Assembly: GCA_913041025.1 (NCBI GenBank)
Contig: CAJWGQ010000070.1
Location: 1-13,221 of the forward strand
Origin: an uncultured Gammaproteobacteria bacterium
GTDB lineage: Bacteria; Pseudomonadota; Gammaproteobacteria; Pseudomonadales; Azotimanducaceae_A
Length of the DNA: 13,221 nucleotides
Direction: 5' to 3'
Shown here: positions 1 through 4,537 of the stretch, piece after piece
How the letters are laid out: every line of letters starts with the position of its first letter
How positions within the stretch are numbered: the stretch's first letter is position 1
Notes under the pieces: generated by a model
Seen by the model: only the letters and a program-made list of their open reading frames with translations
The model's database searches: none
What the model was told of the DNA's origin: nothing
Program-made: the position numbers and the translations under genes

Positions 1-248
1 CCGCAGAAAGGATGGACCCCGCCAAAGTATCGCCGACGGTGGTCTGGCTTTGTACGCCGGACGCCGCAAAGGTAACCGGCAGGCAGTTCTGTGTCAGCGG
101 CAACCGGGTCTCCCTCCTGTCGTGGCAGGTAGACACGATCACAGAGAAAGACTCCATGGAGGGCCCGTGGACGGTTGAAGAGATCGGAGAGGCGATGGAA
201 AACTCCATCGACAGCTGGCCGAAACTCCTCAAACCGATGGAGGTTTAA
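1..248 (+). CDS. Short-chain dehydrogenase/reductase, C-terminal fragment
   Basis: The reading frame is open from the left edge of the window to a TAA at 246-248, so only the C-terminal ~80 residues are visible and the ATG at 12 is probably internal. The residues around that Met (AERMDPAKVSPTVVWLCTPD, then AAKVTGRQF and VSGNRVSL) match the end of classical SDR proteins. In those, a 'P..V.P.V.WL.S..A..VTG..F...GG' stretch forms the last strand and helix of the NAD(P)-binding fold. The tail (TEKDSMEGPWTVEEI...) resembles SDRs related to multifunctional beta-oxidation or 3-oxoacyl reductases. The Rossmann glycine motif and catalytic Tyr-Lys lie outside the window, so the substrate cannot be inferred. 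Family is fairly sure; subfamily is not. Confidence 0.75.
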   Translation, partial: AERMDPAKVSPTVVWLCTPDAAKVTGRQFCVSGNRVSLLSWQVDTITEKDSMEGPWTVEEIGEAMENSIDSWPKLLKPMEV

Positions 249-280
249 GTTAAGCATTAGCACATCGTGAATGAAGGCTT

Positions 281-310
281 CGCTGGCCGATCGGGTCTGA
301 TCAGCCAGCG
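281..310. other. Strong inverted repeat (hairpin) in phoR leader
   Basis: Arms CGCTGGC (281-287) and GCCAGCG (304-310) pair perfectly. After one C-A mismatch they continue as GATC (289-292) with GATC (299-302) around a 6-base loop. The structure lies between the dehydrogenase stop (248) and the phoR start (349). No T-tract follows in either direction, so it is not a textbook Rho-independent terminator. It could be a weak terminator, a processing site or a leader structure. Confidence 0.5.
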
Positions 311-348
311 CGCGGGCCTCCCCTCAATCAGACATAATCAGGAGAACC

Positions 349-1416
349 ATGTCGGAAAATCTGGAAACGACGGAGCCCGATAAGGAATCCAAGAAAAAAT
401 CAGATCAAAGCCGTCTCAAAGCGCGCTTAAGAGATCTAGAGTTCTTCACCGAGGTCATTCCCGATGGCGTTGTGATTATTAACAATCAACTCATCGTCGA
501 GGCTTCTAACGAGTTCGCTCAATCTCTGTTAGGGTTTCCTGAAGACTCAATTGGCAGCTCCCTGGAAGACCTTATTGAGGTCCCTCGGCTAAGCAATTAC
601 GTCCGAAAAACAGCCCAACAAGAGCCTCTAGAGTTCACCTCTCCAATACAAAAGGATTCGACCTTAGAAGCCAGATTGTTCAACGTCGACAAGGACACCA
701 AGGTCATCGTCGTCCGAGACATCACAACTCTTAACCGGCTACTCACCATGCGCCAGAGCTTTGTTGCCAACGTATCGCACGAGCTGCGTACGCCGCTCAC
801 CGTGGTCAAAGGTTATCTGGAGACCATGGTCGATGAATCAGCCCCGGACGAATTGAGATTATCGCTGATAAGCAAATTGAGCGCGCCAGTATCTAGAATG
901 GAATCGCTGGTCCAGGATTTATTGTTACTCACTCAATTGGAGTCGAACCCGGTCCCTCCAGAGATGGACGAAATCAACATGAACGACGTAATTCGAAATG
1001 CCTGCAACGAAGTGCAAGGATTACTGGCAGCAAGCGATAAAATTAGTATCATCAACGATTGTGATAGCCCCATTAAAGGCATCGCTACCGAGCTCAACTC
1101 TTTGTGCACAAACTTAATCAGCAACGCGGTGAGATACAGCCCAGATGGCGCAGACATCGAGATCTCTTGGGCAAGTTTATCTGATTCTACGGCGCGCCTA
1201 TCGGTCAAAGACAGTGGTATTGGTATCGCTAAAGAACACATCGACAGAATCACAGAAAGGTTTTACCGAGTAGACATGAAAGATTCAAGGGCACGTGGCG
1301 GTACCGGGCTCGGTCTCGCCATCGTCAAACACGTGCTCAGAAGACATAACTCGGAGCTAGAGGTTAAAAGTAGAGTAAACGAGGGCAGCCTTTTCTATTG
1401 TGACTTTGAGCTTTAA
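349..1416 (+). CDS. phoR: PhoR-type phosphate-regulon sensor histidine kinase, no transmembrane segment
   Basis: This 355-residue histidine kinase would phosphorylate PhoB (3793-4473) when phosphate is low. Domain order: a charged N-terminus (1-28), a PAS domain (~30-125, beginning FFTEVIPDGVVIINN), HisKA with the H-box NVSHELRTPLT (His144), then HATPase_c with the N-box (NLISNAVRYS, ~255-264), G1 (DSGIGI, ~288) and G2 (GGTGLGLAI, ~317). The start is supported by AGGAG at 340-344. An in-frame TGA at 298-300, with no start codon between it and 349, excludes an N-terminal extension. E. coli PhoR (431 residues, from memory) has membrane helices before its PAS domain; none is visible here, so this protein looks cytosolic. 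It converges on pit with a 26-base gap. No PhoB site is seen upstream. Assignment to PhoR rather than another PAS kinase rests on the domain order and the phosphate context. Confidence 0.85.
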   Translation: MSENLETTEPDKESKKKSDQSRLKARLRDLEFFTEVIPDGVVIINNQLIVEASNEFAQSLLGFPEDSIGSSLEDLIEVPRLSNYVRKTAQQEPLEFTSPIQKDSTLEARLFNVDKDTKVIVVRDITTLNRLLTMRQSFVANVSHELRTPLTVVKGYLETMVDESAPDELRLSLISKLSAPVSRMESLVQDLLLLTQLESNPVPPEMDEINMNDVIRNACNEVQGLLAASDKISIINDCDSPIKGIATELNSLCTNLISNAVRYSPDGADIEISWASLSDSTARLSVKDSGIGIAKEHIDRITERFYRVDMKDSRARGGTGLGLAIVKHVLRRHNSELEVKSRVNEGSLFYCDFEL

Positions 1417-1442
1417 CTCAGCTGTTGCACAAGCAAAAGGCA

Positions 1443-2732
1443 TTACGCAAAAATAGTACTCAGCGCCAGATAAAATAACGCCGCCAGCAACCCTCCTGCC
1501 GGTAACGTAACGACCCAAGACACAAATATATTCCTGACTACACCCCAATCCAACGCGGCGAGACCCCGCGCCAAGCCTACCCCCAATACGGCTCCAACCA
1601 AGGTGTGGGTTGTGGAGATCGGCATGCCGCTGTAACTGGCAAAGACAACTGTCGACGCAGCAGCTAGCTCAGCTGCGAAACCACGACTGGGCCTAAGCTC
1701 GGTAATCTTCGTTCCAACAGTTTTGATCACATGCACGCCAAAGGTAGCCAGTCCTATTACGATACCAACCGCGCCAATCAGCAAGACGTAAACAGGAACT
1801 GGTGAAGACTGAGCGATCTCGCCGCTGTCTAAAATAGATAGAATCGCTGCTACGGGTCCGATCGCGTTGGCTACATCATTGGAGCCGTGAGAGAAGGCCA
1901 TAGCACTTGCCGTGACAATCATCAGCAACGCGAAAATTCTCTCAATATTATCCTCTACCGATGCATCGCTAGACCCATCACTACCTACGGGTATCTTCCT
2001 AATAAAGAAAGCACTCACCAAAGCAATCAAAATGCCACAAACTAAGGAAAGTAGGACTGCTGTGACATCCTGGATCTCTAATCCGACGTGCTTTAGTCCT
2101 TTAAGAAAGGTTACCAAGCAAATAACCGTAACCGTTAAAAATATGTAAACAGGAACGAGCCTACGCGTTTGTAGCTCAGGATTATCTGTCTCAAAAATAA
2201 ACTTTTGTACGGACATTATTAAGAGAAAGGCCAATATTCCAGCCGCGACGGGTGAAGTCACCCAACTTGACGCAATCATTCCCATTTGGTCCCAATGAAC
2301 TGCCTCAGTGCCAACCGCCACAAGCGCGAACCCGACTATCGCGCCAACAATCGAATGTGTTGTAGACACCGGCCATCCAAATCGAGAGGCAATCGTCAGC
2401 CAAACCGCTGCAGCTAACAACGCCGAAAGCATCCCATACACTAATACGTTCGCATCATTGATAACATCGGAATCAATAATGCCTTTGCGAATCGTGGCGG
2501 TAACTTCTCCGCCCGCTAAAAACGCTCCTAAAAACTCAAATATCGCGGCGATAATGATTGCTTGCTTGATGGTTATAGCCCTAGAACCAACAGACGTTGC
2601 CATCGCATTAGCAACGTCATTTGCGCCGATACCCCAAGCCATATAAAGCCCAAACAAGACCGCCAGGCCTAGCAGGATTAATTCATATTCCAAGTTCTTC
2701 CCCAGTAACTCTATATGCGGATACAGGCTCAC
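1443..2732 (-). CDS. pit: PiT-family inorganic phosphate transporter
   Basis: This is a 429-residue inner-membrane protein of the PHO4/PiT family, which carries phosphate (often as a metal-phosphate complex) using a cation gradient. Both inverted-repeat signatures are present: GIGANDVANAMATSVGSRAI near residue 35, followed by FEFLGAFLAGGEVT, and SHGSNDVANAIGPVAAI in the second half, with a GMPISTTHTLVGAV motif near the end. About ten hydrophobic segments are visible. The listed start is a GTG at 2732 with no Shine-Dalgarno; a TAG at 2736-2738 blocks extension. A TTG at 2693, preceded by GGGGAAG, is an attractive alternative start (416 residues), because the Pho box at 2749-2766 could place the transcript start inside the longer frame. 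The DUF47/PhoU-like partner often found beside Pit genes is absent here. Family certain; start uncertain. Confidence 0.92.
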   Translation of the reverse strand: MSLYPHIELLGKNLEYELILLGLAVLFGLYMAWGIGANDVANAMATSVGSRAITIKQAIIIAAIFEFLGAFLAGGEVTATIRKGIIDSDVINDANVLVYGMLSALLAAAVWLTIASRFGWPVSTTHSIVGAIVGFALVAVGTEAVHWDQMGMIASSWVTSPVAAGILAFLLIMSVQKFIFETDNPELQTRRLVPVYIFLTVTVICLVTFLKGLKHVGLEIQDVTAVLLSLVCGILIALVSAFFIRKIPVGSDGSSDASVEDNIERIFALLMIVTASAMAFSHGSNDVANAIGPVAAILSILDSGEIAQSSPVPVYVLLIGAVGIVIGLATFGVHVIKTVGTKITELRPSRGFAAELAAASTVVFASYSGMPISTTHTLVGAVLGVGLARGLAALDWGVVRNIFVSWVVTLPAGGLLAALFYLALSTIFA

Positions 2733-2748
2733 ACACTACTGACGATAT

Positions 2749-2766
2749 GTGACTAAATTATGACAA
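2749..2766 (-). promoter_or_regulatory. Putative PhoB box upstream of pit
   Basis: On the minus strand the half-sites TTGTCAT (2766 to 2760) and TAGTCAC (2755 to 2749) are separated by AATT, the 7-4-7 layout of a Pho box (consensus CTGTCAT, 4 bases, CTGTCAC). A further CGTCAGT follows at 2744-2738. The segment ATATTGTCATAATTTAGT (2769 to 2752) is identical over 18 bases to the phoB upstream region at 3735-3752. The box lies only 17 bases before the GTG start, so PhoB might repress pit, or the true start may be the downstream TTG at 2693. Confidence 0.65.
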
Positions 2767-2919
2767 TATATAACCGGAAGTGGCCCGGACACGTGTTCTG
2801 TAATATTTCAACTTTCCTTACGACTGATACGGTCAAATTGATATTTATCACCTAACCTAATGTTTTCTATACCTTTTATAATAGCTCGAGTGAATCTCTC
2901 TCAAAGCAGACCTCGATAA

Positions 2920-2959
2920 CTGTCATATTTCTGTAATAATAATGTCATCTATTTGTAAT
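2920..2959 (+). promoter_or_regulatory. Two tandem PhoB boxes upstream of the small lipoprotein gene
   Basis: Four half-sites occur in exact 11-base register: CTGTCAT (2920-2926), CTGTAAT (2931-2937), ATGTCAT (2942-2948) and TTGTAAT (2953-2959), with 4-base AT-rich spacers. This is the layout of two adjacent Pho boxes. The last half-site contains TTGTAA, which is followed after 17 bases by TATATT (2976-2981), a plausible -35/-10 pair. The gap from the last half-site to this -10 is 16 bases, longer than the ~10 expected for E. coli phoA. Confidence 0.8.
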
Positions 2960-2975
2960 ATTTAAATCTCTGTGT

Positions 2976-2981
2976 TATATT
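2976..2981 (+). promoter_or_regulatory. Candidate -10 hexamer for the small lipoprotein gene
   Basis: TATATT matches TATAAT at five of six positions. It lies 17 bases after TTGTAA (2953-2958), inside the last Pho half-site. Transcription would start near 2988, giving a leader of about 43 bases before the ATG at 3031. Confidence 0.5.
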
Positions 2982-3030
2982 TTTTTTCAAAGAGCACATA
3001 GCTCATGAACGAAGAATAAGGAGAACTGAT

Positions 3031-3276
3031 ATGTTGAAGTTTATCTATACGGTTTTTGGAATGGCCATATTTGTTGGTTGTGCATCGGTCGACCACTCTG
3101 CTCCGACACACAGCTGGTCTTCTGACGAGGCGACGACAAGCGAGTATCGACTCGACAACTATGGCTGCCTAAATGACAGCGGATCGACAGAAAATAGGTT
3201 CGAGAAAGAAAGCGAGCAATTCTCGGAGTATAAGGAATGCATGCTTTCCAAGGGATACGCGTTAAGAACCTACTAA
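3031..3276 (+). CDS. Small lipoprotein, likely PhoB-induced, unknown function
   Basis: This 81-residue protein has a short hydrophobic signal and the lipobox FVGC (Cys17). Ala18 follows, so no inner-membrane retention Asp is present and an outer-membrane location is expected. The mature part is hydrophilic and acidic, with two further cysteines (Cys46 in NYGC, Cys70 in YKECM) that could form a disulfide. The C-terminal ECMLSKGYALR stretch resembles the 'C-M-x-x-KGY' ending seen in various uncharacterised small proteobacterial lipoproteins. AAGGAGA at 3018-3024 is a good ribosome-binding site for the ATG. Two tandem PhoB boxes lie upstream at 2920-2959, which implies strong induction in phosphate starvation. 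It converges on the secreted-protein gene at 3301 with a 24-base gap. I do not recognise the family by function. Confidence 0.85.
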   Translation: MLKFIYTVFGMAIFVGCASVDHSAPTHSWSSDEATTSEYRLDNYGCLNDSGSTENRFEKESEQFSEYKECMLSKGYALRTY

Positions 3277-3300
3277 AGCATTAGCAGGGAGGAAGTTACT

Positions 3301-3555
3301 CTAAACCAATAACTCCGCTGGCTTTGAGTAATCTGGCAGGTCGGGCATCGTGTCCGCCCTGCCACCACTTAAAACGCAAGAAAAAACCGTAGTCTGTTTA
3401 AAGATATTACTAACCAACTCCTCAGGAACGATGAGTTTCCTGTCTTCAACGCCACCAGTGCAATAATTCCCTGAAGTTTGGGAATAACCAGGCTCATTGG
3501 CTAGTACAGGAGTCGAAAAAATTAACGACAACCAAAGCAACTTAACAAATTTCAT
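3301..3555 (-). CDS. Small secreted protein, likely PhoB-controlled, unknown function
   Basis: The frame is open from 3600, but the start chosen is the ATG at 3555, because residues 1-19 from there form a clean Sec signal peptide (MKFVKLLWLSLIFSTPVLA, cleavage before Asn20), while the extra 15 upstream residues would spoil it. The mature product of about 65 residues has two cysteines (Cys32 in NYCTGG, Cys60 in FSCVLSGG), suggesting one disulfide. It has no lipobox and no membrane segment, so it is probably periplasmic or exported. No strong ribosome-binding site is visible; only TAAG lies nearby. An array of PhoB half-sites sits upstream (3606-3667). I do not recognise the family. The signal peptide, the regulated promoter and the placement between pit and phoB make it a credible gene despite its size. 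Confidence 0.7.
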   Translation of the reverse strand: MKFVKLLWLSLIFSTPVLANEPGYSQTSGNYCTGGVEDRKLIVPEELVSNIFKQTTVFSCVLSGGRADTMPDLPDYSKPAELLV

Positions 3556-3605
3556 ATAACTTACACAAAAACAGTTATGTTGGAGACATAGGTTAGCCAC
3601 GAAAT

Positions 3606-3667
3606 ATGACTATATGGTTGCAGTTATGTGAATTTAATATGGCAAATATGTGACATTTGCATGACAA
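3606..3667 (-). promoter_or_regulatory. Six-unit PhoB half-site array upstream of the small secreted-protein gene
   Basis: Read on the minus strand, half-sites fall in exact 11-base register: TTGTCAT (3667-3661), ATGTCAC (3656-3650), TTGCCAT (3645-3639), AATTCAC (3634-3628), CTGCAAC (3623-3617) and TAGTCAT (3612-3606). The first two form a near-consensus Pho box; the middle units are degenerate. Ten bases after the last unit lies TAACCT (3595-3590), a weak -10 (three of six matches) at the spacing I recall for E. coli phoA. The array ends 50 bases before the start codon at 3555. Confidence 0.75.
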
Positions 3668-3737
3668 ACGGGATAAAGGGTCACCAAACATGACTGATTT
3701 GAAATCTAAGTACAAAATTGGTGCATGCTTAATAATA

Positions 3738-3773
3738 TTGTCATAATTTAGTAGCAAACTTGTGGCGTATAAA
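3738..3773 (+). promoter_or_regulatory. phoB promoter region with PhoB box (autoregulation)
   Basis: Half-sites TTGTCAT (3738-3744), TAGTAGC (3749-3755) and TTGTGGC (3760-3766) are in 11-base register. The first matches well; the other two are degenerate. TATAAA (3768-3773) begins 12 bases after the second unit and is a good -10. Transcription from it would start near 3780, leaving only about 12 bases before the phoB ATG at 3793. The leader would then be very short, and no Shine-Dalgarno is visible. Autoregulation is known for phoB in E. coli. Confidence 0.65.
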
Positions 3774-3792
3774 GGGTATGGGACTAAATTAA

Positions 3793-4473
3793 ATGGCGCC
3801 TTACATTCTAGTCGTCGAAGATGAACCCGATATTCGAGATCTTCTCGAGTTTACGATCTCTAGATCTGGCTTCGACATTTATGAAGCAGAAAGTGCGGAA
3901 GACGCACTCAAGATACTAGACCGCGGGATACCAGAGCTAATCATAATCGACTGGATGCTGCCAGGTATGGACGGTATCGACCTCGCTAAAAAATTACGCT
4001 CCGATGATCTGACGAAAGATCTCCCGATTATCATGCTGACCGCGCGTGGAGAAGAAGCGGATAAACTTCGAAGCTTTGAAGTAGGAATAGACGACTACGT
4101 AACCAAACCCTTTTCTCCCAAGGAGCTCATGGCTCGTATCAAGGCGCTCTTGAGAAGAACTGGAGCCCCTAGCGATAACTCGCTATCAGCGGCAGGCATT
4201 CGTCTGGACCTTAGCAGTCACCGCCTGTATATCAACGACAAAGACGTCACCATAGGACCAACGGAGTTCAAGTTACTCGAGCTATTTATGAGAAACCCCA
4301 ACCGGGCATTCGACAGAAGCCAGCTGCTAGATCGGGTCTGGGGCAGGAGCGTTTACGTGGAAGAGCGGACGGTCGATGTTCACGTGCTGCGACTAAGAAA
4401 AATCCTGAAACCATCAGGCCGGGATCACATCATCGAAACTGTGCGCGGGCTCGGATACCGTTTGGCCGCATAA
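3793..4473 (+). CDS. phoB: PhoB phosphate-regulon response regulator
   Basis: This 226-residue OmpR/PhoB-family regulator is of usual length (E. coli PhoB is 229, from memory). The receiver domain (1-~120) has the acidic pair Glu9-Asp10, phospho-acceptor Asp53 (IIDWMLPGMDG), Thr83 (MLTARGEE) and Lys105 (VTKPFSP). The DNA-binding winged helix (~130-226) has GPTEFKLLELFM, the recognition region around RTVDVHVLRLRKIL and the terminal ETVRGLGYRL. DWMLPG and GRSVYVEERTVDVH are typical of PhoB itself. Activated by PhoR, it binds Pho boxes, several of which are visible in this window. Unusually, phoR is not downstream but over 2.3 kb upstream, beyond three other genes. A Pho box lies before it (3738-3755), and a shared hairpin terminator follows the stop. 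Confidence 0.93.
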   Translation: MAPYILVVEDEPDIRDLLEFTISRSGFDIYEAESAEDALKILDRGIPELIIIDWMLPGMDGIDLAKKLRSDDLTKDLPIIMLTARGEEADKLRSFEVGIDDYVTKPFSPKELMARIKALLRRTGAPSDNSLSAAGIRLDLSSHRLYINDKDVTIGPTEFKLLELFMRNPNRAFDRSQLLDRVWGRSVYVEERTVDVHVLRLRKILKPSGRDHIIETVRGLGYRLAA

Positions 4474-4476
4474 AAA

Positions 4477-4513
4477 AACGCGCTGGGCTTATTATTATTG
4501 TTCCCAGCGCGTT
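4477..4513. terminator. Shared (bidirectional) terminator between phoB and the TonB-dependent receptor
   Basis: AACGCGCTGGG (4477-4487) and CCCAGCGCGTT (4503-4513) form a perfect 11-base stem with a 15-base loop. On the minus strand the stem runs into seven T residues, making a strong Rho-independent terminator for the receptor unit. On the plus strand the tail is TTCATTT, weaker but usable for phoB. The hairpin begins 4 bases after the phoB stop. Confidence 0.88.
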
Positions 4514-4537
4514 CATTTCGGAAGGTAGCAATTTGTA

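Noticed and set aside
3004..3018. Four-codon frame (MNEE) before the small lipoprotein, and a similar one (MGLN) at 3778 before phoB, as leader peptides
   Set aside because: Such short frames are expected by chance and neither has its own ribosome-binding site.
3290..3318. Imperfect hairpin between the two convergent small genes
   Set aside because: About 7 pairs with a bulge and no T-tract in either direction, so not a convincing terminator.
3556..3600. N-terminal extension of the small secreted protein to the upstream ATG at 3600
   Set aside because: The added residues (MANLCLQHNCFCVSY) would precede a perfect signal peptide beginning at the ATG at 3555, and the extension runs back toward the putative promoter.
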